In this document: positions 1-8,604 of the stretch, one piece after another
Position numbering within the stretch: the first letter of the stretch is position 1
How the letters are laid out: every line of letters starts with the position of its first letter
DNA from: Lachnospiraceae bacterium
GTDB lineage: Bacteria; Bacillota; Clostridia; Lachnospirales; Lachnospiraceae
Assembly: GCA_017441295.1 (NCBI GenBank)
Contig: JAFRYA010000008.1
Span: 1 to 52,346, forward strand
Reading direction: 5' to 3'
Length of the DNA stretch: 52,346 bases
Made by a program: the position numbers and the translations under genes
The notes under the pieces: model-generated
What the model saw: only the letters and a program-made list of their open reading frames with translations
What the model was told of the DNA's origin: nothing
The model's database searches: none

Positions 1-1
1 C

Positions 2-1582
2 AAAACTCTTCTGGATGAGGATGTAGCTATTAATTATTCAAGTGATGTTGATGATCTGCTTTATTGCAAAATTGATGATGAATCAACCGCGGAAATCTCA
101 TTATACCACGCGGATTTTGGCAAACCAGGGGAACTTATCGCAAATAATGTCTCGCTCCTGTCATTATACGTATACGACAATTCGTATGTTTTCGCAGTTA
201 AAACAGGATCAGTCAGCTGCTATGATTATGTTATAGATGATACTGCGGATGCAGATAAGAATTTAAAAGAACCTAAATTAGATGATTATGAAATACCATA
301 TTACTCTTATGATATTATATCTGCTGATGACGCAAAGGAAAGTGATTACACCGAACTATATACTTCATGCACCAAGCCTTTGTATTGGTTCGGTGCCAGT
401 ACCTGGTGTTATTCAATGGAAGAAGCCCTTGGAATGATTTGGAACGGTGATGAGGAATCAACCAAGTCTATCGTTAAAGCCACTCAGGACTTTATAGATA
501 AATATAGTTCCAAGGCCGATGAGAACGGATACATTCTTGTTACTGACGAAATAAAAGAGGAACTGAAAAAGATAGATAAAGCAAGCGGTAATAACGGAGA
601 TTTCTGGATATACCTTTGCTTATCGCGTACACAGCAGGGTACCACATATGACTATGACGCTTATAATGCTGAATATGAGAAGTATAATGAGGCTAAGACC
701 CGGATTGAATTAAGGGATACGCTGAAAAGCCCGGCGTATGATCATGGTATTTTCAGTTGGTATCGCTATAAAGACGGACATGCCGAACTGATTGCAGAGA
801 ATGTTCTGAGCTATTCATTAAATTATAGCAGCAATGTAATTGAATATAATACACCGGAGATGATCACAGAAAAGATAAAGCTGGACGATATCAGCTATCC
901 TTATGAAGTTGAAGAGTTCCTGTCTGTTGACCAGACTAAGGAAAACTACATTATTCCTGTGAATGAGAAATATGCTCCTTCCAAGCTGACCACGGAAGCA
1001 GCACAGATAATAGGTGAAGTATCATCATCGGGCAGCGATAGAGCAGGTATAATTGTATCAGATGGTTATATTTTCATAAATGATATGAACAACCATAAAC
1101 TATACGCAGCATCCTACTCAAATGACGGCCATATTGGAACGTTCCAGATAGTTAGTGATAAAGCAGCAGTATTATCTAATGACAATGATCAGTTATATTA
1201 TTATACAAGAGACTCATTTGATGATAATTACGGCAAAGCAGATATATATAAATATAGCGGTGGAACAGGTACCTGCATAGCCAGTGATGTTCTGTTTGAC
1301 GGAGTAGTTAACTTCTATGAAGACGGTATGATAATTGCACGTACCGGATTCGGCACAGATGGTTATGATATTGCTATGTTTGACCAGCAGGGAAATCAAA
1401 CATATATAGGAGACAACGCGACAGAATATATTAGAGTTGATAAAGACACAGTATTATTCATAGCAAATAATAATCTGTATAAATCCTCTAACAACAATAG
1501 CGTGTTGATAGAAACCGGTGTTCAGAGTTTCTGGAGCATGAACAGTATGACGCTGACAGAGTCTGCAAATGGATATTATTGA
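2..1582 (+). CDS. Partial extracytoplasmic propeller-like protein (5' end outside window)
   Basis: The reading frame is open from base 2 to the TGA at 1580-1582, so the first 526 or so codons visible are the C-terminal part of a longer protein. I do not recognise a named family. The residues form repeated short beta-rich segments of the type 'DGYIFINDMNNHKLYAAS', 'DQLYYYTRDSFDDNYGKADIYKY' (shown in part) and 'YDIAMFDQQGNQTYIGDN', rich in Asp, Tyr and Gly, which is how DUF5050/beta-propeller proteins of Clostridia look. A central part (about residues 130-240) is more helical and charged. In related proteins such a propeller follows an N-terminal zinc ribbon and one membrane segment; that part is not in the window. 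A strong intrinsic terminator follows 14 bases after the stop. Function unknown; the frame itself is certain, the fold is an inference. Confidence 0.75.
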   Translation, partial: KTLLDEDVAINYSSDVDDLLYCKIDDESTAEISLYHADFGKPGELIANNVSLLSLYVYDNSYVFAVKTGSVSCYDYVIDDTADADKNLKEPKLDDYEIPYYSYDIISADDAKESDYTELYTSCTKPLYWFGASTWCYSMEEALGMIWNGDEESTKSIVKATQDFIDKYSSKADENGYILVTDEIKEELKKIDKASGNNGDFWIYLCLSRTQQGTTYDYDAYNAEYEKYNEAKTRIELRDTLKSPAYDHGIFSWYRYKDGHAELIAENVLSYSLNYSSNVIEYNTPEMITEKIKLDDISYPYEVEEFLSVDQTKENYIIPVNEKYAPSKLTTEAAQIIGEVSSSGSDRAGIIVSDGYIFINDMNNHKLYAASYSNDGHIGTFQIVSDKAAVLSNDNDQLYYYTRDSFDDNYGKADIYKYSGGTGTCIASDVLFDGVVNFYEDGMIIARTGFGTDGYDIAMFDQQGNQTYIGDNATEYIRVDKDTVLFIANNNLYKSSNNNSVLIETGVQSFWSMNSMTLTESANGYY

Positions 1583-1595
1583 TACAACAATGTAT

Positions 1596-1621
1596 GCCCT
1601 CCCTTCGGGGAGGGCTTTTTA
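1596..1621 (+). terminator. Intrinsic terminator
   Basis: Perfect 8-bp stem GCCCTCCC / GGGAGGGC closed by a TTCG tetraloop, followed by TTTTTA. It ends the partial gene. The same 20-nt hairpin recurs at 4495-4514. Confidence 0.93.
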
Positions 1622-1638
1622 TTTGTCAATCTATAGCC

Positions 1639-1667
1639 TTGCGAAGGAAAAAAACTTAAGCTATAAT
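1639..1667 (+). promoter_or_regulatory. Sigma-70-type promoter for the SLH protein gene
   Basis: TTGCGA at 1639-1644, a 17-nt spacer and a perfect TATAAT at 1662-1667. Transcription would begin near 1674-1675, giving a leader of about 158 nt ahead of the start codon at 1833. Confidence 0.7.
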
Positions 1668-1674
1668 ATAAAAA

Positions 1675-1818
1675 CAAGGAAAGGGGTTGACACTGATAAT
1701 CAGTAAATGTACCAACAGTATACGGCCTGGCAGTCAGTCAATGTATGACTGGCCTGTTTCCTTGAGGGTTAATATGTGATTTGAGCAGCACAGTGGCATT
1801 GTGCTGCTTTTTGTTTTT
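1675..1818 (+). promoter_or_regulatory. Structured 5' leader with terminator-like hairpin (possible attenuator)
   Basis: The first predicted transcribed bases CAAGGAAA (1675-1682) are perfectly complementary to TTTCCTTG (1757-1764), which closes a domain of about 90 nt. Inside it lie a small hairpin CTGA/TCAG (1693-1703) and a stem GGCAGTCA / TGACTGGCC with one bulge (1729-1754). Downstream is a 9-bp hairpin AGCAGCACA / TGTGCTGCT (1784-1808) followed by TTTTTG, placed just before the ribosome binding site. Closing stem plus terminator is the layout of riboswitches and attenuators, but I could not match it to a known class and see no clear anti-terminator pairing. Confidence 0.4.
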
Positions 1819-1832
1819 AGGGGGGCTTGATT

Positions 1833-4484
1833 ATGAAGAAATGGATAAAAAGGGTATTGATAAGCCTGATGGCAGTGTTTCTGGCTCTGGGGCTGATTCC
1901 ATTTTCCGCCAGCGCTGCGGAGGAATATGATTTCGAACTCTTTGACTTGTCATTGGGAACATTTACCGAAGGGTACTGGTATATTGACTATGCCGGTTAT
2001 ATGCAGGGTCGGAATAATGGAACGGAAAGGTTTAACGGCCAGGCCATAAAAATAGAACTGTCCGGGGGAGACAAAGATGCGTTCTCTATAAGGAGCTGCA
2101 GCGGAGGCATGTCAAATCCCGGCGTGAAGCAAAACTTAGCTGTTCTATATCCAAGAGAGGGCCTTTCGCCAGGTACATACACAGCTACAGTTTCTATGTA
2201 TTATGATAGGGATTGGTATGAAACTGCGTATGATTATGAATTCATGGATTCTGCAACGGTAACCATGACAATTGAAGCCAGATTTGCTACGCATTCAGTT
2301 ACCGTGATGTCAGGAACTGCAGACAAGCAGGATGCTGCTGAAGGAGAAATCGTCAGGATAACTGCAGGAAATCCGCCATCAGGAAAGACTTTTGATCACT
2401 GGGAAGTGGTATCAGGAAATGTAACAGTAAGGGAACCATACCTGTCGCATTCACAATTCACAATGGGTGACGAGAATGTTACAGTCAAAGCCTGCTTCGT
2501 TACAAAAACAGTCAGGGCGGAATTGATCGACCTGGATCTGGGAAGGGCTGACAGGGGATATGACTGTATGGACTACATGCAGATCATGTACATGAAGAAT
2601 ACCGGCACTCAGGAACTGATCCTAAGCAAGGATCATATGAAGATCGAATTATTGTCAGGAAACGGAAACGCCTTTGTGGTTGATTACCTTGATGGCGGAC
2701 ATCTTGCTGCAGGGAAAATGTGCAGCATTGCCAGAGTACGCCCTGCAGAAGGACTTTCCTCAGGTACATACAGCGCTACATACATGCTGTCCTATGACGC
2801 AGATGGACCTGGATCAGAGTATACATGGCAGGGGTTGTCTCCTGGTACAGGAACAATCACATTTACTGTAAATCCACCTGAGCAGCACAGCATTACAGTG
2901 GTAAACGGCAAGGCGGATCAAACGTCCGCGGCTGCCGGCAAGAGGATAAAGATTACAGCAAATGCCTCACCATATGGACAGCTATTTGATCACTGGGAGG
3001 TTGTATCCGGCGGTGTTACTTTAGAAAATGCGACGTCATCAACTACTTATTTCACCATGCCGGACAAGGCTGTTAAGGTCAGGGCGGTTTATGTGGATGA
3101 AATAGTAACGGTTAATTTTGAACCAGGTGCAGGCACCATGCCCGCATCTCAGATGACCCAGACATTTTCCAAAGGTGGGAAGGCATCCAGACCGGCTGAT
3201 CCGGTAATATATGGTGCCGATTTCGATGACTGGTATTCAGCCATATATGCATCCGTTCCGTATGATTTCAACACGCCTGTTGAAGAAGACAAAACTATTT
3301 ACGCAAAATATACTGCAATTTTGGCTGGTGAAGTTTATGATCAGGCAACGTCCACATACGGAGTGGGAGGAAAGATCACATACCATTATGACCAGGTTGT
3401 GACAAGCTTTGCTGAGGAGATGTACACGGATGACTACATGCTCCTATCAGCGGAGGCTGATCCAGGATATAACTTCATCGGATGGAAAATTGGCCGCGGT
3501 TCATGCCTGATGGATGTTGATGACTGTGTGGATTATGATTCGCTGGATCATATTTCTGTGACGCCATACCAGCACACAACACTGGTAGCCATATTCGAAA
3601 AGATACCAACATCTGCTTATTCGCTCAGCGAAACTTCGATAACCGTTAATACAATGAGCGCTCACATGCTGTACCTATTCGCGTACGGTCAGAAGTCCGA
3701 CGGCATTTGGTCAAGCAGCAACCCTTCGGTAGCGACAGTTGACAATGATGGATTCGTAACCGGAGTGAGCTGCGGCAAGTGTACCATTCATGTTTCATCG
3801 CCTGATGGTACATTCCAGGCAGACTGCGCTGTGGAGGTACTATTCTGGGATGTCAAAGAGCCTTCATCATACTATTTTAAGCCTGTTTACTGGGCGGCTT
3901 ATCACAAGCCTTATGTGATCACGAAGGGATATGAAAATGGCAAGTATTTTGGTAGAGGATACCCTTGTACGCGTGAGGACTTCATACTTTTCATATGGAG
4001 ACTGGCTGGACAGCCGAAGGTTTCCGACAGCGATCTGGCAGTCATTGACAGCAAATTCAGCGATGCATCGCTGCTGAGCAGTAATAACTTCCGGAAGGCG
4101 GTCGCCTGGGGAGTTAAGAAAGGCATTATTAAAGGCTACACATCCGGCCCATACGCAGGGATGTTCGGCGTAGGACTTACTGTAGAGAGAAAGGACGCCC
4201 TGATCATGCTGTACAGGTATGCAGGCAAGCCGAAATGGTCGTTCACTTCAGCACGGCCTGAGAGCGGCTTCAATTTCACGGATGTAACAGGAAAATACGG
4301 CAAAGGCAGTGACACTTACAACGCCATTGCATGGGGCTATGTAAACAAGATCACGAATGGTTACAGCACAACCAATCCGCCACCTGCAGATTATGAGTAT
4401 CCGCTGCCGTGCTTTGGATCGACAGTGCCATGCCAGAGAGAGCAGATGATCACATTCCTTTACAGATATGACAACCTGAAATAA
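1833..4484 (+). CDS. Secreted SLH-domain protein with InlB-type and Big2 repeats
   Basis: Predicted 883-residue cell-surface protein. The ATG at 1833 is chosen over the TTG at 1827 because AGGGGGG (1819-1825) lies 7 bases upstream. A classical signal peptide is visible (KKWIKR, hydrophobic core, SASA cleavage near residue 29). It then shows a duplicated unit: a beta module (about 32-150 and 228-350, each with a 'GLS.GTY.AT' segment) followed by a divergent InlB B-repeat (about 153-222 and 352-422, both with FDHWEVVSG). Next come a Listeria-Bacteroides (Flg_new) repeat near 423-493, another InlB-like part with GYNFIGWKIG, a Big2 domain near 594-668 (WSSSNPSVATVD), and three C-terminal SLH-like segments (672-883; AVAWGVKKGIIKGY, AIAWGYVNKITNGY). 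SLH domains bind secondary wall polymer, so it is probably wall-anchored. Ligand unknown. It has its own promoter, leader and terminator. Confidence 0.88.
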   Translation: MKKWIKRVLISLMAVFLALGLIPFSASAAEEYDFELFDLSLGTFTEGYWYIDYAGYMQGRNNGTERFNGQAIKIELSGGDKDAFSIRSCSGGMSNPGVKQNLAVLYPREGLSPGTYTATVSMYYDRDWYETAYDYEFMDSATVTMTIEARFATHSVTVMSGTADKQDAAEGEIVRITAGNPPSGKTFDHWEVVSGNVTVREPYLSHSQFTMGDENVTVKACFVTKTVRAELIDLDLGRADRGYDCMDYMQIMYMKNTGTQELILSKDHMKIELLSGNGNAFVVDYLDGGHLAAGKMCSIARVRPAEGLSSGTYSATYMLSYDADGPGSEYTWQGLSPGTGTITFTVNPPEQHSITVVNGKADQTSAAAGKRIKITANASPYGQLFDHWEVVSGGVTLENATSSTTYFTMPDKAVKVRAVYVDEIVTVNFEPGAGTMPASQMTQTFSKGGKASRPADPVIYGADFDDWYSAIYASVPYDFNTPVEEDKTIYAKYTAILAGEVYDQATSTYGVGGKITYHYDQVVTSFAEEMYTDDYMLLSAEADPGYNFIGWKIGRGSCLMDVDDCVDYDSLDHISVTPYQHTTLVAIFEKIPTSAYSLSETSITVNTMSAHMLYLFAYGQKSDGIWSSSNPSVATVDNDGFVTGVSCGKCTIHVSSPDGTFQADCAVEVLFWDVKEPSSYYFKPVYWAAYHKPYVITKGYENGKYFGRGYPCTREDFILFIWRLAGQPKVSDSDLAVIDSKFSDASLLSSNNFRKAVAWGVKKGIIKGYTSGPYAGMFGVGLTVERKDALIMLYRYAGKPKWSFTSARPESGFNFTDVTGKYGKGSDTYNAIAWGYVNKITNGYSTTNPPPADYEYPLPCFGSTVPCQREQMITFLYRYDNLK

Positions 4485-4494
4485 TTGTTTTACG

Positions 4495-4520
4495 GCCCTC
4501 CCTTCGGGGAGGGCTTTTTT
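4495..4520 (+). terminator. Intrinsic terminator of the SLH protein gene
   Basis: GCCCTCCC-TTCG-GGGAGGGC followed by TTTTTT. Stem and loop are base-for-base the same as at 1596-1615. Confidence 0.93.
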
Positions 4521-4521
4521 A

Positions 4522-4551
4522 TGCACAAAAAAGTCATAAATATGTTATAAT
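4522..4551 (+). promoter_or_regulatory. Extended -10 promoter placed 9 nt before the ABC ATPase start
   Basis: TGTTATAAT (4543-4551) is an extended -10 element; a weak -35 (TGCACA, 4522-4527) lies 18 nt upstream. The expected start point is G4558, only three bases before the ATG at 4561, and there is no Shine-Dalgarno sequence. This predicts a leaderless mRNA beginning GTTATG. Confidence 0.6.
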
Positions 4552-4560
4552 ATTTTGGTT

Positions 4561-5268
4561 ATGAAATTTATTGAATTAATTGACGTTGTAAAAGAATACA
4601 GTACCGGCAAGGGCGGCGTTACTATGCGCGCGCTCGACGGAGTCAGCTTCGAGATCGAAAACGGCGAATTTGTTGTAATCGTAGGCCCTTCAGGAGCGGG
4701 CAAGACGACTGTCCTCAACATGCTCGGCGGCATGGATACCATTACTTCAGGACGTGTTCTGGTGGATGGCGTAGACATTGCCAAATACAACTCCAGGCAG
4801 CTCACCAAATACAGGAGATGCGACGTTGGCTTTGTTTTCCAGTTCTATAACCTCATCCCGAATTTCACGGCGCTTGAGAATGTCGAGCTGGCTAACCAGC
4901 TGAGTGAGAATCCTCTGGATGCCGAAACCATTATGAAAGAAGTCGGACTGGAGGAGAGGATGGACCACTTCCCGGCGCAGCTCTCCGGCGGCGAGCAGCA
5001 GAGGGTTTCCATCGCGCGTGCCATTGCCAAGAACCCTAAGCTGATGCTGTGCGATGAGCCTACCGGCGCGCTGGATTACAACACCGGCAAGACCATCCTG
5101 AAGCTGCTTCAGGACATGTGCAGAAATAAGGGCATGACAGTTATTGTCATTACCCATAACCAGGCCATTACTCCGATGGCTGACAGGATAATTAATATTA
5201 AAAACGGACAGGTAACGGACGCGCATATTAATGAGCATCCGGTATCAATTGACGAGATAGAGTGGTAG
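4561..5268 (+). CDS. ABC transporter ATP-binding protein, LolD/MacB type
   Basis: A 235-residue nucleotide-binding subunit that would power the permease encoded 4 bases downstream. Visible motifs are Walker [10 protein letters not shown] (about 42-50), the Q-loop VFQFYNLIP, the signature LSGGEQQR, Walker [13 protein letters not shown] and the switch histidine in VIVITHN. '[15 protein letters not shown]' and 'DEPTGALD' are typical of the MacB/LolD group that pairs with FtsX-type permeases involved in efflux, lipoprotein handling or mechanotransmission rather than nutrient import. The ATG at 4561 is preferred to the TTG at 4555 on protein homology pattern; neither has a ribosome binding site, which fits the leaderless promoter just upstream. 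Substrate not predictable. Confidence 0.93.
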   Translation: MKFIELIDVVKEYSTGKGGVTMRALDGVSFEIENGEFVVIVGPSGAGKTTVLNMLGGMDTITSGRVLVDGVDIAKYNSRQLTKYRRCDVGFVFQFYNLIPNFTALENVELANQLSENPLDAETIMKEVGLEERMDHFPAQLSGGEQQRVSIARAIAKNPKLMLCDEPTGALDYNTGKTILKLLQDMCRNKGMTVIVITHNQAITPMADRIINIKNGQVTDAHINEHPVSIDEIEW

Positions 5269-5272
5269 AGAT

Positions 5273-8200
5273 TTGAAACTCATTTATCAGGACGTATTCA
5301 GGGAAATAAGAAAAGCACCGGGGAGATTCATCTCCCTGTTTCTTATTGTCGTTTTAGGCGTTGCATTCTACGCCGGAATACGTTCATGCAGCCCCGACAT
5401 GGTCGAGACCGCGGACAAATTCTACGACGACTATAATCTCCAGGATATCCGCGTCATTTCCACAATGGGACTGACAGACGATGACGTGCGGGCAATAGAG
5501 AAAATCGACGGCGTTGAAATGGCCAGGGGAGAGTATTCCTTTGACGTGTACTGCAGGACGGAAGATGACCAGAGCGCTGTCAAGATCATAGGCCTGACGG
5601 AGGGCATTGATGAAGTAAAACTCACTGACGGCAGGATGCCTCAGAAAGCGACAGAATGCATAGTCGATGACCATTTCGTAAACCTTTACGGGTATAAGAT
5701 CGGAGACGTCCTGGAACTGATCTCTCCGGATGATACCGATATAGAAGAAAAAATAAAGCATTCACAGCTCACTGTAACTGGCACATTCGTGTCTCCTCAG
5801 TATCTCTCTTTTGACAAGGGCAATACTACCATCGGCTCAGGCAATCTGTCCGGCATTGTACTGGTAAGACCTGAGATATTCGCGGTGGATTACTATACGC
5901 AGATTGCGATCCTTGTGGAAGGGGCTAAGGAGCTGAACTGCTATTCTGAAAAATACGAGGACGCAATTGATGATGTCACGGGACGTCTCAAGGCCATAAA
6001 AGAATCCAGAGAGGACGCCAGATACAGGCAGATCCTGGAAGAGGCTAACGCGCCGCTCAACGAAGCCAAAGAGAAGTTTGAGCAGGGTGTTAAAGACCTG
6101 GCTGACGCCAAGGAACAGCTGGAAAACGCCAAGCAGGAGATCGCTGACGGCGAGGTCGCCCTGGATGAGGCCAGGAAACAGTACCAGGAAGCCAAGGAAA
6201 AGTCCGAGAGCGAGATTGCTTCTTCACAGGAGCAGCTGGATACATTCAGGAAATACGCTGATGCGGTAGTTTCATATTTTGGTTCATTTAATTCCGTGCT
6301 GGAGACGCTTTCGAATGCCCGCGGAGCCATAACCACGGTCGTACAGCTTATTGAAGGTATAGATATTCCTGAAGAATACATTCCGCAGGAGATCAAGGAT
6401 TCCCTGCAGACCATTGAGGGCAGCATCGACGAAATCTTCAGCGAAACCGGCAGGATAGCGGATGACCTGGAGGTGTTGGAAGACGCAGGTATAATCACGC
6501 ACAGCGAAATAACTCAGATGCGCAGCCTCGCGGACAAAATAAGATATGCGGACAATATTTCGGACCGGATGGCCGCTGTTTCACAGTTATATGACTTAAA
6601 TGCAGGTATCTATTCTAAAATGCCTGGCAGGATAAACAGTGTTTTTGCGGATTACCAGGCGCAGCTGGATGCAGCGAAGAATGAAGCACAGTCCCAGCTG
6701 GACGATGCTTCGAACGAGATAGCTGAAAATGCTGAAAAGCTGGACGATGCCAAGACGGAAGTGGCTGAAAACGAAGCCAAAATACCTGAGGCAGAGCAGG
6801 AGCTGGCAGATGCTGAGAAGGAGATAAAAGAGGCTGAAGAAGAGATCAGCAAGATCGCCCGTCCTGAATGGTATATTCTTGGCAGGAATTATCTGCCTGA
6901 ATATACATCTTATGAGTCAGATTCCAAGCGTATCGGAAATATCGGCAAGGTATTTCCGCTGATATTCTTCATAGTGGCAGCGCTGGTCTGCCTGACCGCG
7001 ATGACCCGTATGGTCGATGAGGAACGCACCCAGATAGGCACGCTGAAAGCCCTGGGTTACAGCCGCGGCAGCATTATGTGGAAGTATATTTCGTATGCGC
7101 TGCTGGCATCTGTTTCGGGCAGTGTGATAGGTGTTCTGGCAGGCGGCAAGATATTCCCGTATATCATTATAACGGTATACAAGATTATGTATCCGAACCT
7201 GGTTGGAATCAGCATGCCTTATAATCTGGAGCACAGCCTGGTAGCGTCACTGGCGGCTATCGGATGCATGTCGCTGGCAGCATTCTTTGCATGCGTAAAA
7301 TCGCTCTCAGAAGAGCCTGCCAGCCTGATGAGGCCTGTTGCTCCTGCCAACAGCAAAAAGCTCCTTTTAGAGCGTATTACGGGGCTCTGGCGCAAGATTC
7401 CTTTCACTTGGAAGAACGCGTTCCGCAACTTCGTCAGATACAAAAAGAGACTATTTATGACACTGTTCGGCATCTGTGGATCCACTGCGCTCCTGCTGGT
7501 GGGATTCGGCCTTAAGGACGCGATCAACACCATTCTGTATGCGCAGTACGGAGGCGTTAACAAGTTCGATGCACAGATAGTTATCGACGTTGATTCATCG
7601 CAGAAAAACCAGGACGATTTCATCAAAGCGCTGGAGTCGGATGAAAGGGTGCAGAGCTATTCGTATGTTTATACAACGATAGTTGATTCCGAGGCTGAAG
7701 GCTCAAAAGAAATCCTGACCACCTATATCTGCGTGGCAAAAGATGCAGATAATATCGACGAATATATTGCGCTCAAAGACAGAAAGAGTCAGGAACGTAT
7801 CGAGCTGACCGATGACGCGGTGCTGATCTCCGAGAAGATGTCCAATATGCTGAAGCTTAAGCAGGGTGACACTTTCACGGTCTCCGTGGACCAGAAGGAC
7901 AGGAAAACACTGACCGTGGGCGGAGTAGTGGAGAACTACGTCGAGCACTATATTTATATGACACCGGTAATGTACGAGACGCTTTACGGACATGAGCCGG
8001 AGTATAATACATTGGTAGTTGTATATAACGATGACATGGAAGTCATTTCAGAGGAACTCAGTGAGGATTATCTGAAATACAAGGCAGTCGGCGGCATCAT
8101 GTGCGTCGATGAGATGATAGATAAGTTCGAAGATATGATCTCCAGCCTGGATTCGATCACATACGTGCTGATCGTCTGCGCGGCGGCTCTGTCGTTCGTT

Positions 8201-8548
8201 GTACTGTACAACCTGAACAACATTAACATAAGCGAGAGAAGGCGTGAGCTGGCGACGCTTAAAGTCCTGGGATTTTATGATATCGAACTCAGCCAGTATA
8301 TTTACAGGGAGAACATACTGATCACTATTATCGGCGTTGCGCTGGGAATAGTGGCTGGCATATTCCTGAACAGTTTCGTCGTGCATACGGTAGAAGTGGA
8401 TATTGTTATGTTCGGCAGACAGATATTCCTGATGAGCTTTGTGAAGAGCATTCTGATAGCTGTGGCGTTTGCCGCGCTGGTCAATATCATAGTGCATTTC
8501 AAGCTCAAGAAAATAGATATGGCCACCTCCCTTAAGAGTGTTGAATAA
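5273..8548 (+). CDS. Large FtsX-family ABC permease with coiled-coil arms
   Basis: A 1091-residue permease, starting at TTG 5273 four bases after the ATPase stop, so translationally linked to it. The order is: N-terminal membrane segment (about 16-36), an extracytoplasmic MacB-like domain (to about 240), a long heptad-rich Ala/Glu/Lys coiled coil (about 245-326), a helical spacer, a second coiled coil (about 460-533), a first FtsX permease domain (about 560-680), another membrane segment near 726-750, a second extracytoplasmic domain, and a C-terminal FtsX domain (about 965-1085). 'EERTQIGTLKALGYS' and 'ERRRELATLKVLGFY' are the conserved cytoplasmic loops of the two halves. The paired coiled coils suggest a mechanotransmission or substrate-gripping arm outside the membrane. 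The weak ribosome binding site implies coupling to the upstream gene. Substrate unknown. Confidence 0.9.
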   Translation: MKLIYQDVFREIRKAPGRFISLFLIVVLGVAFYAGIRSCSPDMVETADKFYDDYNLQDIRVISTMGLTDDDVRAIEKIDGVEMARGEYSFDVYCRTEDDQSAVKIIGLTEGIDEVKLTDGRMPQKATECIVDDHFVNLYGYKIGDVLELISPDDTDIEEKIKHSQLTVTGTFVSPQYLSFDKGNTTIGSGNLSGIVLVRPEIFAVDYYTQIAILVEGAKELNCYSEKYEDAIDDVTGRLKAIKESREDARYRQILEEANAPLNEAKEKFEQGVKDLADAKEQLENAKQEIADGEVALDEARKQYQEAKEKSESEIASSQEQLDTFRKYADAVVSYFGSFNSVLETLSNARGAITTVVQLIEGIDIPEEYIPQEIKDSLQTIEGSIDEIFSETGRIADDLEVLEDAGIITHSEITQMRSLADKIRYADNISDRMAAVSQLYDLNAGIYSKMPGRINSVFADYQAQLDAAKNEAQSQLDDASNEIAENAEKLDDAKTEVAENEAKIPEAEQELADAEKEIKEAEEEISKIARPEWYILGRNYLPEYTSYESDSKRIGNIGKVFPLIFFIVAALVCLTAMTRMVDEERTQIGTLKALGYSRGSIMWKYISYALLASVSGSVIGVLAGGKIFPYIIITVYKIMYPNLVGISMPYNLEHSLVASLAAIGCMSLAAFFACVKSLSEEPASLMRPVAPANSKKLLLERITGLWRKIPFTWKNAFRNFVRYKKRLFMTLFGICGSTALLLVGFGLKDAINTILYAQYGGVNKFDAQIVIDVDSSQKNQDDFIKALESDERVQSYSYVYTTIVDSEAEGSKEILTTYICVAKDADNIDEYIALKDRKSQERIELTDDAVLISEKMSNMLKLKQGDTFTVSVDQKDRKTLTVGGVVENYVEHYIYMTPVMYETLYGHEPEYNTLVVVYNDDMEVISEELSEDYLKYKAVGGIMCVDEMIDKFEDMISSLDSITYVLIVCAAALSFVVLYNLNNINISERRRELATLKVLGFYDIELSQYIYRENILITIIGVALGIVAGIFLNSFVVHTVEVDIVMFGRQIFLMSFVKSILIAVAFAALVNIIVHFKLKKIDMATSLKSVE

Positions 8549-8569
8549 AAGGCAGAATAATAGTAAAAT
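8541..8569 (+). promoter_or_regulatory. Probable promoter of uppP
   Basis: TTGAAT (8541-8546), a 17-nt spacer and TAAAAT (8564-8569), in the 56-nt gap before uppP. The -35 overlaps the permease stop codon. Confidence 0.5.
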
Positions 8570-8604
8570 AACTATGTATATATATTTAGCAATGGGAGCT
8601 TTTT

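Noticed and set aside
42..236. Short reading frame at the window start
   Set aside because: It lies in another frame inside the partial gene that is open from base 2; its composition is that of an out-of-frame shadow.
1675..1818. Assigning the SLH leader to a known riboswitch (c-di-GMP, THF, fluoride, guanidine and others)
   Set aside because: None of the conserved core motifs of those classes could be found; only the overall layout is riboswitch-like.
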